Shown: positions 1-6,805, counted from the stretch's first letter. The stretch is 7,686 bases of DNA from CAUPWF01 sp964367905 (GCA_964367905.1 CAYIZP010000076.1:1-7686); one strand, 5' to 3'. Program-made: numbers and translations. The notes: generated by a model not told the origin, from the letters alone.

Positions 1-24
1 ATCATAAGATAGAAGGAGAAAAAA

Positions 25-939
25 ATGAGACATTTATTAGAACCAAAGGATTTGTCGGTAGAAGAAACCGAAGAGATACTTACATTGGCAAAAGATATTA
101 TGAAGGACAAGACAAAATATCAAGAGATTTGCAAGCATAAGACTTTAGCAACTTTGTTTTTTGAACCTAGCACAAGAACAAGACTTAGTTTTGAAGCAGC
201 GATGCTAGAACTAGGTGGAAATGTTCTAGGAGTAGCAAGTGCTGAATCGAGCAGTGCATCAAAGGGCGAGAGTGTAAGAGACACGATTCAAACGGTATCG
301 TGCTACAGCGATATCATAGCAATGCGTCATCCCAAGGAAGGGGCTCCTTTTGTAGCAATCAAGAAGAGTACAGTACCTTTGATTAATGCAGGAGATGGCG
401 GTCATAATCATCCAACACAAACATTGACTGATCTATTGACAATTTCAAATGAAAAAGGAAGACTAGACAATCTGACAATCGGATTTTGTGGTGACTTGAA
501 ATTCGGTAGAACTGTACATTCCCTATTGAAGGCAATGGCTCGTTACGAGAATAATAAATTTGTATTCATTGCTCCACCAGAACTACGAATTCCAGAATAT
601 CTACGTCATGATTTGCTAGATGGAAAAAATCTAAATTATGTAGAAGTAGAGTCTATGGAAGAAGTGATGCCTGACTTAGATATTTTATATATGACCCGTG
701 TGCAAAAAGAAAGATTTTTCAATGAACAAGATTATATTCGCCTAAAAGATACTTACATCTTAGACTTGAACAAAATTGAGACATCAAAAGAGGATTTGGC
801 GATTTTACATCCACTTCCTAGAGTAAATGAGATTGCGATTGAGGTAGATGATGATCCAAGGGCAAAGTATTTTGATCAGGTATTAAATGGAAAGTACGCA
901 CGGATGGCATTGATTATTAAATTGTTGGAATTGATGTAA
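25..939 (+). CDS. pyrB: Aspartate carbamoyltransferase, catalytic subunit (PyrB)
   Basis: This enzyme condenses carbamoyl phosphate with L-aspartate to give N-carbamoyl-L-aspartate, the first committed step of cytosolic pyrimidine synthesis. The 304-residue length is normal for the family. The carbamoyl-phosphate loop STRTR is at residues 49-53, in the context FFEPSTRTRLSF. The mobile-loop lysine lies in SASKGES (K80). Other active-site residues visible are R101 in MRHP, H129 and Q132 in HPTQT, R162 in FGRTVHS, R225 and Q227 in MTRVQ, and the HPLPR loop at 262-266. No key residue is missing. The ATG is preceded by AGAAGGAGA with about six bases of spacing. The gene is followed after 14 bases by pyrI, so the product is expected to be the regulated (catalytic plus regulatory) form of the enzyme. 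Its promoter lies outside the window or in the first 24 bases, where none can be seen. Confidence 0.98.
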   Translation: MRHLLEPKDLSVEETEEILTLAKDIMKDKTKYQEICKHKTLATLFFEPSTRTRLSFEAAMLELGGNVLGVASAESSSASKGESVRDTIQTVSCYSDIIAMRHPKEGAPFVAIKKSTVPLINAGDGGHNHPTQTLTDLLTISNEKGRLDNLTIGFCGDLKFGRTVHSLLKAMARYENNKFVFIAPPELRIPEYLRHDLLDGKNLNYVEVESMEEVMPDLDILYMTRVQKERFFNEQDYIRLKDTYILDLNKIETSKEDLAILHPLPRVNEIAIEVDDDPRAKYFDQVLNGKYARMALIIKLLELM

Positions 940-953
940 GAGGGAGGTAGAGG

Positions 954-1379
954 ATGAATATAGATAGTATCAAAAATGGAATTGTGTTAGACCATATCAC
1001 CGCAGGAAAGGCAATGCGTGTATACAAGGCATTGAATCTTGAAGGGATGGATTGTAGTGTTGCGATTATCATGAATGTGAAATCCAACAAGATGGAAAAA
1101 AAAGATATCCTAAAAGTGGATAATATGTTTGAACTAGACTTGGATGTTCTTGGTTATATCGATCCAAAGATTACCATATGCATTATCAAGGATGGAAAGA
1201 CAGTTGAGAAACGAAAACTAAAACTACCAACAAGAATTAAAAATATAGAAATATGTAAGAATCCACGTTGCATTACTTCAGTGGAGCAAGAGCTAGAGCA
1301 AGAATTCTATTTGGCAGATGAAGAAAGCCATATCTATAGATGTCAATATTGTGACCAAAAGCTGAAAAAGAGAAAATAA
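954..1379 (+). CDS. pyrI: Aspartate carbamoyltransferase, regulatory subunit (PyrI)
   Basis: PyrI is the non-catalytic chain of aspartate transcarbamoylase. It binds nucleotide effectors in its N-terminal domain and docks on PyrB through a C-terminal zinc domain. The protein has 141 residues, slightly shorter than the roughly 153 of the Escherichia coli chain. The N-terminal part reads IKNGIVLDHITAGKAMRVY, the usual start of the allosteric domain (residues 6-24). The zinc site is intact: C101 and C106 in CKNPRC, C130 and C133 in CQYC. The start is set by GGGAGG at 942-947, six bases upstream of ATG, only 14 bases after the pyrB stop, so the two are surely cotranscribed. Pairing of pyrB with pyrI rather than with pyrR/pyrP is the arrangement expected in many Clostridia. 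The C-terminus is lysine-rich (KLKKRK). Confidence 0.97.
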   Translation: MNIDSIKNGIVLDHITAGKAMRVYKALNLEGMDCSVAIIMNVKSNKMEKKDILKVDNMFELDLDVLGYIDPKITICIIKDGKTVEKRKLKLPTRIKNIEICKNPRCITSVEQELEQEFYLADEESHIYRCQYCDQKLKKRK

Positions 1380-1411
1380 TAAAAAATTCTAATGAAAGGT
1401 TAGTAAGGTTA

Positions 1412-1963
1412 ATGATTGACGAGATTATTGGTTATAATGATGAATTTGTACGTAAGAAGAAATATGAAAAATATCAAACAAGTAAATATCCAAATAAAAA
1501 ATTGGCGATTGTATCATGTATGGATACAAGACTTACGAAACTTTTGCCTGCTGCTTTGGGCTTGGAGAATGGGGATGCGAAGATTATAAAAAACGCCGGC
1601 GGTGTAATCAGTCATCCGTATGGAAGTGTTGTAAGAAGCTTACTCATAGCAATTTATGAGTTGGGTGTAGAACATATTATGGTTATTGGACATACAGGAT
1701 GTGGGGTACAAGGTTTAGACAGTGACAAAATTCTATCGAAGACGACAGATATGGGCATTGATATGGAGGACATAGCTGCGCTAAAATCGCAGGGAGTAGA
1801 TGTGACAGAGTGGCTGAGGGGATTCGCTACAAATAAAGAAAATGTCTTACATTCACTAGAACTTCTTGCAAATCACCCATTAGTGCCTAAGCATGTAATT
1901 GTAAGAGGATTTGTGATGGATTCAGATACTGGAGAATTGATAGAGGTTGTGAATGGAGGATAA
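1412..1963 (+). CDS. Beta-class carbonic anhydrase
   Basis: Predicted to interconvert CO2 and bicarbonate in the cytoplasm with a zinc ion held by two cysteines and a histidine. Residues visible are C36, D38 and R40 in CMDTR, and H94 and C97 in HTGCG, the full Cys-His-Cys zinc set plus the Asp-Arg catalytic dyad of beta carbonic anhydrases. The NAGG motif (residues 61-64) is also typical. The 183-residue length fits the short clostridial and mycobacterial type. The ATG at 1412 follows pyrI by 32 bases. Its ribosome site is weak (GAAAGG at 1394-1399, about 12 bases away), which may lower expression relative to its neighbours. The gene ends three bases before the next start. Being directly behind pyrBI, it may supply bicarbonate for carbamoyl phosphate synthesis; that is inference. 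There is no signal peptide. Confidence 0.95.
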   Translation: MIDEIIGYNDEFVRKKKYEKYQTSKYPNKKLAIVSCMDTRLTKLLPAALGLENGDAKIIKNAGGVISHPYGSVVRSLLIAIYELGVEHIMVIGHTGCGVQGLDSDKILSKTTDMGIDMEDIAALKSQGVDVTEWLRGFATNKENVLHSLELLANHPLVPKHVIVRGFVMDSDTGELIEVVNGG

Positions 1964-1966
1964 GCT

Positions 1967-2602
1967 ATGGGAATTCGTGAGACTAGGAATGAGTTGTTGG
2001 CTCAAAGAGTCATTGAGGGACTAAAGAATAGAAATATGGAAGGATATTTTGCAAAGACAAAGGAAGAGGGATTGCAAATTGCCTTGTCCTTATTGAATGA
2101 AGGCGAAACGGTTTCTTGGGGGGGGTCTTATACAGTCGCAAAGATTGGATTGAGAACCGCAGTCAAAGAAGGAAATTATATTGCAATAGATCGGGATGAG
2201 TTCTCAACCGAAGTAGAGAGAAAAGAGAAGACAAAGGCAGGTTTTTTTGCAGATACTTTTTTGACTAGCACAAATGCAATCACGGAAGACGGAATTCTTG
2301 TGAATATCGATGGCAATGCCAACCGTGTTGCAGCTATTGCATTTGGTCCAGAAAAGGTTATCGTAATCGCAGGAATGAACAAGGTCGTGAAGTCAGAGCA
2401 AGATGCAGTTGCAAGAGCGAGAAGTGAAGCAGCGCCGATGAATGCTCAGAGATTTTCGATTGATACGCCATGTAAAAAATTGGGTGTCTGTAAGAATTGC
2501 CTATCCGATGATACGATTTGTTGTCAATTCCTGACTACAAGATATAGCCGTCACAAAGGACGGATTAAGGTGATTCTAATCGATGAATACCTAGGATTTT
2601 AA
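1967..2602 (+). CDS. LUD-domain (DUF162) protein, lactate-utilization-like
   Basis: A 211-residue stand-alone LUD-domain protein, related to the LutB/LutC subunits of the lactate oxidation system but without the extra ferredoxin-type domains of LutB. Family hallmarks are VSWGGS at 49-54, VIAGMNKVV at 133-141 and the C-terminal EYLGF. A cysteine cluster (C169, C175, C178, C185, plus C186) in the pattern C-x5-C-x2-C-x6-C is typical of these short clostridial forms and probably binds metal or an Fe-S cluster. No lutA or lutB partner is in the window, so a lactate role cannot be assigned. The ribosome site GGAGGA (1955-1960) lies inside the last codons of the carbonic anhydrase and the starts are coupled. 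WGG is encoded by a run of eight G (2118-2125), unusual in this AT-rich sequence. Confidence 0.88.
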   Translation: MGIRETRNELLAQRVIEGLKNRNMEGYFAKTKEEGLQIALSLLNEGETVSWGGSYTVAKIGLRTAVKEGNYIAIDRDEFSTEVERKEKTKAGFFADTFLTSTNAITEDGILVNIDGNANRVAAIAFGPEKVIVIAGMNKVVKSEQDAVARARSEAAPMNAQRFSIDTPCKKLGVCKNCLSDDTICCQFLTTRYSRHKGRIKVILIDEYLGF

Positions 2603-2623
2603 AATACTAAATGGAGAAAAAGA

Positions 2624-3232
2624 ATGGATGTTATAAATATCATACAAATTATTGATGCACAAATATTATTATTTATACAGGATTTTATGCGATTCGAATG
2701 GCTAGATGGCATTATGATTGCCTACACAAAGATGGGGAATGCTGGAATTCTATGGATTGCAATGAGTGTTGTTATGTTATTTTTTAAGAAGACAAGGTTA
2801 GCTGGAATTCTTTCGTTACTGGCTATGGGGATTGGCTTGATGTTTACCAATTTTACCCTGAAACCACTTGTGACAAGAGATCGGCCTTACTTAATAGTTG
2901 AAGGACTACTACCTCTCATGTCACCACCAGAGCCAAATTCATTTCCATCTGGGCATACAACAGCGGCATTTGCTATGTTAGCCATTGGGGAGAATGCACT
3001 TTCGAACAAATGGTTGAGGAGGGGGTTATTGCTTCTTGCAGTTCTTATGGCATTCAGTAGACTATATGTAGGAGTACATTTCTTTACTGACATATTAGCA
3101 GGGGCTATTATTGGTACAATCAGTGGAGCGATTGTATGGAATGTATACAAGTATTTGAAGAAGCGAGAAAAACGTATTGAGGCCAGGAAAAAACTTGAAT
3201 CTAATCATGAGGAAACGCAAAGCAATAGTTAA
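2624..3232 (+). CDS. PAP2-family membrane phosphatase
   Basis: An integral membrane phosphatase of the PAP2/BcrC type, which removes phosphate from lipid or polyprenyl phosphates, for example undecaprenyl pyrophosphate in wall precursor recycling. All three signature motifs are present: K80-x6-R87-P88 (KPLVTRDRP), P108-S-G-H111 (PSGHT), and S145-R146-x5-H152-x3-D156 (SRLYVGVHFFTD). H111 and H152 would be the general acid and the nucleophile. Hydrophobic segments lie near residues 40-54, 60-77, 112-123, 133-148 and 156-174, followed by a strongly charged cytoplasmic tail (KYLKKREKRIEARKK). The 202-residue length is normal. GGAGA at 2613-2617 precedes ATG by six bases. It is the last gene before the terminator at 3246-3275. 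Exact substrate cannot be told from sequence. Confidence 0.93.
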   Translation: MDVINIIQIIDAQILLFIQDFMRFEWLDGIMIAYTKMGNAGILWIAMSVVMLFFKKTRLAGILSLLAMGIGLMFTNFTLKPLVTRDRPYLIVEGLLPLMSPPEPNSFPSGHTTAAFAMLAIGENALSNKWLRRGLLLLAVLMAFSRLYVGVHFFTDILAGAIIGTISGAIVWNVYKYLKKREKRIEARKKLESNHEETQSNS

Positions 3233-3245
3233 CACATGAAGAAGG

Positions 3246-3275
3246 CAAAGCAGGGGAAACCTTGTTTTGTTTTTT
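3246..3275 (+). terminator. Rho-independent terminator of the pyrB-to-PAP2 run
   Basis: A ten-pair stem (3246-3255 with 3260-3269, including two G-T pairs) closes on a GAAA tetraloop (3256-3259) and is followed directly by six T (3270-3275). It sits 13 bases after the PAP2 stop. It marks the end of the conserved operon and the border to the accessory-looking patch that follows. Confidence 0.85.
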
Positions 3276-3332
3276 GTCGATTCTCCAATGGAAATAATAA
3301 TATATGATGACTACAGAGTGCTTAGAAAATAA

Positions 3333-3926
3333 AAAGGGAAACATCCTGACTCATTGAGATATTTCATGATTGCTAACAATCCAGAAAAAAGAGATGCTGA
3401 TTTTTCATGGAGAGAATTTTTTAATAGTCATAATAGTGAACTTCTTGGTGCTTACGGAAATTTTGTTAATCGAAATCTTGCTTTCATATCAAAATATTTT
3501 GGTGCTGGGATACCGCGTGGTATACTTGATAAGGAAATCGAAGATAAAATTTGTAAAATTTTCTTGAGTGTAGGAGAAAAAATTGAGCGAACTAATTTGC
3601 GTGATGCATTGGATGAAATTTTTGAACTCATACGATTTGGTAACAAATATTTTGATTCTGAAAAGTCTTGGATCACAAGAAATACGGATATAAACCAATG
3701 CAGTCACACACTTTTTAATTGCGTTCAACTGATTGCTAATTTAGCAATTTTGCTTTCGCCTTTTATTCCATTTTCGTCTGAAAAAGTAAAAAAATGGTTA
3801 AATATCTCAGATGAATGGAACCCTCAGTTTATAAATGTCGGTTTTGAAATTCCAGAGCCAGAGATACTTTTTGAACGACTTGACAAGTCTATTATTGACG
3901 AAGAATTAAAAAAACTTCATTGCTAA
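3333..3926 (+). pseudogene. C-terminal fragment of methionyl-tRNA synthetase (anticodon-binding domain only)
   Basis: The translation matches the C-terminal part of MetRS: HPDSLRYFMIANNPEKRDADF, then SWREFFNSHNSELLGAYGNFVNRNLAFI. Residues corresponding to the E. coli anticodon contacts N391, R395 and W461 appear intact as N36, R40 and W106 (counting from the TTG at 3354). The whole Rossmann catalytic domain, including the HIGH and KMSKS signatures, is absent, as is any C-terminal tRNA-binding (EMAP-like) domain. Family-like sequence runs upstream of the first possible start to about 3342 and ends near an in-frame TAA at 3330-3332, so the break point is close to 3335. Possible starts are TTG 3354 or ATG 3366, neither with a well-placed ribosome site. 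About 590 bases remain free of stops, so loss of the front half may be recent, or the domain may still be expressed. I judge a truncated extra copy of metG most likely. Confidence 0.8.
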
Positions 3927-4009
3927 AGATTATGGGTATATAAAAGATACAAGAAAATTATATAAAATAGAGTTGCATGTTTTTGATAGAGATTATTTAT
4001 ATAGATAAT

Positions 4010-4015
4010 GGAGGG
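4010..4015 (+). promoter_or_regulatory. Ribosome binding site deciding the GNAT start
   Basis: GGAGGG lies eight bases before ATG 4024 and five before the in-frame TTG at 4021. The spacing and the codon favour ATG 4024. Confidence 0.7.
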
Positions 4016-4023
4016 TTCATTTG

Positions 4024-4542
4024 ATGAGTATACTAAATACAAAGAGGCTAATTTTAAGACCATTTAAAGAGTGTGATTCTAATGCAATGTTTAAAAATTG
4101 GACATATGATGAACGTGTTGCAAAATATTGTCGTTGGAATCCGCATAAAGGCATTGACGAAACGAAAATGCTATTGGATATGTATTTAAATGAAAATTTA
4201 AAATATCGTTGGGCAATAACTCTAAGAGGCAATGATGACCCTATAGGAGCGATAGATGTTGTCGACATATGTGACAATAATAGAACAGCAGAAATAGGCT
4301 ATGTATTATCATATGATTATTGGAATATGGGTATTGTCACAGAAGCTTACAATGTCGTCATTCAAAATTTATTTAATGAAAATTTTTCAAAGATTATTGC
4401 AAAACATCATGTTGATAATATAGGTTCGGGTAGAGTTATGGAAAAATGTGGGATGAAATATATACGTAATGCAAAAGCTCAAGAAAAATTCGGTTCAGAT
4501 AAATTATGTGATGTTAAGTGTTATGAAATAATTAAATCATGA
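4024..4542 (+). CDS. GNAT-family N-acetyltransferase, RimJ/RimL-like
   Basis: A 172-residue acetyltransferase predicted to transfer acetyl from acetyl-CoA to an amino group of an unknown protein or small molecule. The start TKRLILRPF (residues 6-14) is typical of the RimJ/RimL (Acetyltransf_3) branch. The acetyl-CoA region is AEIGYVLSYDYWNMGIVTEA (89-108), with the phosphate loop reading W-N-M-G-I-V rather than the commoner G-x-G-x-A form. The late motif DNIGSGRVMEKCGM (131-144) is well conserved. The ATG follows a strong GGAGGG. The gene lies between a broken metG copy and a small hypothetical gene, and is noticeably more AT-rich than the pyr region, consistent with acquired DNA. No substrate can be assigned; drug acetylation is possible but not shown. 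Confidence 0.9.
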   Translation: MSILNTKRLILRPFKECDSNAMFKNWTYDERVAKYCRWNPHKGIDETKMLLDMYLNENLKYRWAITLRGNDDPIGAIDVVDICDNNRTAEIGYVLSYDYWNMGIVTEAYNVVIQNLFNENFSKIIAKHHVDNIGSGRVMEKCGMKYIRNAKAQEKFGSDKLCDVKCYEIIKS

Positions 4543-4543
4543 A

Positions 4544-4765
4544 TTGAATGATGGTACTTGGAAATGTGGTCAATATACCTACAAATATAAGTTGATAATT
4601 ACTGGTCGATTAAATAATACAGAAAATGACATCACGTATACCATCCTCAGTAACATAGAAGAGATTACCTTTGAACAAGCGTGGAAGGCTAGTGGGCTTA
4701 GCAGCAACTCTGACGATTATATGAACAAAGAAGATGTTATTTTTGTAGCAACGAAGTTGGGATAA
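4544..4765 (+). CDS. Small hypothetical protein, possibly N-terminally truncated
   Basis: A 73-residue protein of unknown function beginning (from TTG) LNDGTWKCGQYTYKYKL and containing ITFEQAWKASGLSSN near residues 41-55. The composition (balanced charge, regular hydrophobics, one Cys) looks like a real folded protein, and I have the impression of a recurrent small clostridial family, which I cannot verify. The start is doubtful: TTG 4544 has no ribosome site, no ATG occurs until residue 59, and in-frame sense codons (L-N-H-E) continue upstream to a TAA at 4529-4531. It starts one base after the GNAT stop. Either it is translated by coupling to GNAT, or its true beginning was lost when the GNAT gene was inserted. 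No membrane segment or signal peptide is present. Confidence 0.5.
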   Translation: MNDGTWKCGQYTYKYKLIITGRLNNTENDITYTILSNIEEITFEQAWKASGLSSNSDDYMNKEDVIFVATKLG

Positions 4766-4771
4766 TTTCTA

Positions 4772-4798
4772 TAAATTTTTAACAAAATCGGTCGATAT
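4772..4798 (+). promoter_or_regulatory. Sigma-D (flagellar sigma-28) type promoter
   Basis: TAAA at 4772-4775 is followed after exactly 15 bases by GTCGATAT at 4791-4798. The Bacillus sigma-D consensus is TAAA-N15-GCCGATAT, so seven of eight -10 bases, all -35 bases and the spacing agree. The longer form TAAATTTT also resembles the enteric TAAAGTTT. Transcription would begin near 4805, about 55 bases before the start of the gene at 4861. Confidence 0.72.
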
Positions 4799-4860
4799 TC
4801 AATATAGAGCGAACAATTACAGAAATATAATATATGCAATCGTTAAGGGAGGGTACATCA

Positions 4861-5883
4861 ATGTCAATCAATGGAACAAGTAATAACTTTACGGAGATAA
4901 TGCCTATGAATACGGCATTTACAGCAAAAAATTTGAATGAGGGAACACCTCTTGGGGGTACCACTGAAAACGGAAAATATGATACCATAGAACTTAGTTC
5001 AGATGCAAATAATGCAAGTATAGATGCGCAGCCTAATCCCCTTATTCACGTACCATTAGACGAGGTACGAGGAAAATATATTGACGAAAAATACGTCCCT
5101 GCAAAATACGAAGTAACAATAGAAAATTTTTTCGAAAAACTGTCAGCTATTACAGAGCAACCTCAGACCGAGGAAACGATGAAAGCTATTATGGGCTATG
5201 CTTCTTCATTTGATTACAAGATGGGAGTTAATCTGTTCGGATCTGAAAATGATATATTCGCAAAGGTAAAAGATTTAGCAAACGAAATGATAGAAAATCA
5301 TGAAAGTACGAGTGAAAACTTAGAAACAAAATTCACTGTTGAGGGGGCAGAATTTTCTTTGACAGAACTTTTAAATTTAAATACTGCTATGAAAAATATA
5401 AATGAGTTCTATCATGCTGGCACATTTGACTATCAAGCAAAAGCAAGAGAAGCAGTTGTTGCTGTTTATTTAGAGCATGATGATACAGGATTTAGTGCTG
5501 AGCAAAATGAAGCATTAAAGTATCTATTTAGTAAAAATGTATCAAGATGGAATAGTTTGGCAGAAGATAAAATCAATGAACTTACCTACAATAATATGCA
5601 TAATGTAGTTCCTGATCTTCAGGGTTATTTTCATGGAAATGGTTATAATTTAACATCTAATGAAGTGTTGGTAGCCAAGATAAATGATATTTTTGATCAT
5701 GCGACTACTACAGAAGATTTCAAAGAAGCAGTAGATGAATATGGCAACTTAATGAGACCGTTATATGAAATCACTGAGAAACTTTCTCTTGCTTATTCTG
5801 ATGAATATATAAATTATGTGGAAAAAGAAACGGCGAAAAACGCAGATGAATTACTATCATTTTGGAATAAGACATTGTTTTAA
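4861..5883 (+). CDS. Cysteine-free protein of unknown family, probable sigma-D (motility) regulon member
   Basis: I do not recognise a named family with certainty. The ATG at 4861 is chosen because AAGGGAGGG (4845-4853) stands seven bases before it; an upstream in-frame ATG at 4834 would place this ribosome site inside the coding region. The product has 340 residues. The first 60 or so are rich in Asn, Thr, Ser and Gly and look disordered, with GKYDTIELSS at 38-47, a phrase reminiscent of the linker in FlgM and of other flagella-linked proteins. The rest looks mainly helical. There is no Cys at all, no signal peptide and no membrane segment. A sigma-D-type promoter precedes it. Lack of Cys, a disordered front and flagellar-sigma control together suggest a protein exported by, or acting with, the flagellar apparatus. 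This is inference; no other flagellar gene is in the window. Confidence 0.75.
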   Translation: MSINGTSNNFTEIMPMNTAFTAKNLNEGTPLGGTTENGKYDTIELSSDANNASIDAQPNPLIHVPLDEVRGKYIDEKYVPAKYEVTIENFFEKLSAITEQPQTEETMKAIMGYASSFDYKMGVNLFGSENDIFAKVKDLANEMIENHESTSENLETKFTVEGAEFSLTELLNLNTAMKNINEFYHAGTFDYQAKAREAVVAVYLEHDDTGFSAEQNEALKYLFSKNVSRWNSLAEDKINELTYNNMHNVVPDLQGYFHGNGYNLTSNEVLVAKINDIFDHATTTEDFKEAVDEYGNLMRPLYEITEKLSLAYSDEYINYVEKETAKNADELLSFWNKTLF

Positions 5884-5891
5884 GAAAGTGC

Positions 5892-5922
5892 TTGACTACC
5901 ACCTTGGGTGTTAGCTTATGAT
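5892..5922 (+). promoter_or_regulatory. MerR-type promoter with 19-bp spacer and internal operator dyad
   Basis: A -35 TTGACT (5892-5897) and a -10 TATGAT (5917-5922) are separated by 19 bases, the stretched spacing at which MerR-family activators work by twisting the DNA. Inside the spacer lies the dyad CTACCACC-TTG-GGTGTTAG (5896-5914), seven of eight positions symmetrical. The regulator starts 19 bases beyond the -10, so this promoter probably drives its own gene, with transcription starting close to the ribosome site at 5929-5934. Confidence 0.75.
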
Positions 5923-5940
5923 TATATCGAGGTGATTAAT

Positions 5941-6804
5941 ATGTTGATACATGAAGTGAGTAAACTTACAAAATTGACCCAAAAAGCAATCGAATATTAT
6001 ACTTTACAAGGTCTGGTTTTTCCGTCTGTTTCAGAAAATGGTTATAGAAACTATAATACTCAGGATGTTGAGAAGTTAAGTAAAATCAGCATCTTGAGAA
6101 AATTAGATATTTCCATTGAAGAAATTCAGCGCATTTTAAATGACACAACAAACACTACATTAAAGGAAATAGCTGTAAAAAAAGAATTAGACTTCGAGTG
6201 TGATAGAATTAAGAAATCGATTCTTCATAAACTCAGTCAGGGAGCCACCTATGATGAAATAAGCATAGAGTTACGTTCAGTTGAGCAAAGCAGAACGATC
6301 ACAGATAAACTGTTATATGCGTTTCCTGGATATTACGGCAGATTTATTTGTATGCATTTCGCACGATTTCTGAATGAACCAATCCAGACAAAATCCCAGC
6401 AAACTGCATATGATAAGATTTTAGCATTTTTAGACAATCTTCCGGATCTAGATATTTCAAATGATTTAGAGGAATATTTAATTGAAGCCACAAGTCACAT
6501 GGGGGCAGAAGAGCTTTCCCAGTTGCTTGAGATCGTTAAAAATTCAATTCAAAATCCAGAGGAGTTTTTATCCAATAATAAGGAAGTGCTGGATAACTAT
6601 TTAGAATATCGAAAATCAGATGAATATAAAAACTCCCCAGCTTTTAAGTTGATGGAAGTGATGAGAGAGTTCAACAATTCGAGCGGTTATAATGATGTGT
6701 TTATTCCTACCATGCAACAGTTGAGTTCTTCATATTCAGAATATTGTCATCAACTAGAAGTTGCCAATAAGTTTTTTTTGGAACAATATCCTGAATATGA
6801 ATAA
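5941..6804 (+). CDS. MerR-family transcriptional regulator
   Basis: A 287-residue regulator with an N-terminal MerR winged helix-turn-helix: IHEVSKLTKLTQKAIEYY (3-20) forms the DNA-reading helices, NGYRNY (33-38) the wing, and VEKLSKISILRKLDISIEEIQRIL (43-66) the second helical pair. A coiled region near 74-100 would form the dimer. The remaining 180 or so residues are helical and unlike the small metal- or drug-binding tails of classic members; no cysteine pair for metal is seen, so the effector is unknown, possibly a small organic ligand. The start is ATG 5941, six bases after GAGGTG; the upstream in-frame GTG at 5908 lies within the operator and is rejected. It sits behind a MerR-type promoter, suggesting autoregulation. 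Its stop is one base from the stop of the convergent XRE gene. Confidence 0.9.
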   Translation: MLIHEVSKLTKLTQKAIEYYTLQGLVFPSVSENGYRNYNTQDVEKLSKISILRKLDISIEEIQRILNDTTNTTLKEIAVKKELDFECDRIKKSILHKLSQGATYDEISIELRSVEQSRTITDKLLYAFPGYYGRFICMHFARFLNEPIQTKSQQTAYDKILAFLDNLPDLDISNDLEEYLIEATSHMGAEELSQLLEIVKNSIQNPEEFLSNNKEVLDNYLEYRKSDEYKNSPAFKLMEVMREFNNSSGYNDVFIPTMQQLSSSYSEYCHQLEVANKFFLEQYPEYE

Positions 6805-6805
6805 T

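Noticed and set aside
2176..2382. Reverse-strand open frame inside the LUD gene
   Set aside because: It is fully covered by a well-supported gene, has no ribosome site and no recognisable motif.
2887..3150. Reverse-strand open frame inside the PAP2 gene
   Set aside because: It lies opposite the conserved catalytic motifs of PAP2 and reads as their complement; no start signal.
3304..3357. Seventeen-codon frame starting at ATG 3304 that overlaps the first codon of the metG fragment
   Set aside because: No ribosome site, no similarity to the missing MetRS part, and very short; treated as chance.
3507..3525. Inverted repeat ATACC-GCGT-GGTAT
   Set aside because: It lies within coding-like metG sequence (Ile-Pro-Arg-Gly-Ile) and has no T tract; probably chance.
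3973..4003. TTGCAT and TTTATA as a promoter for the GNAT gene
   Set aside because: Transcription would start on top of the ribosome site, and several similar AT-rich boxes exist nearby; none can be preferred.
4826..4831. TATAAT as a sigma-A -10 box for the gene at 4861
   Set aside because: No -35 box or TG extension at the right distance; the upstream sigma-D match is much better.
4834..4860. Earlier in-frame ATG for the 340-residue protein
   Set aside because: The AAGGGAGGG ribosome site would then be inside the coding sequence; ATG 4861 has correct spacing.
5908..5940. Earlier GTG start for the MerR regulator
   Set aside because: It falls in the promoter/operator dyad, and family members begin at the later ATG, which has its own GAGGTG site.
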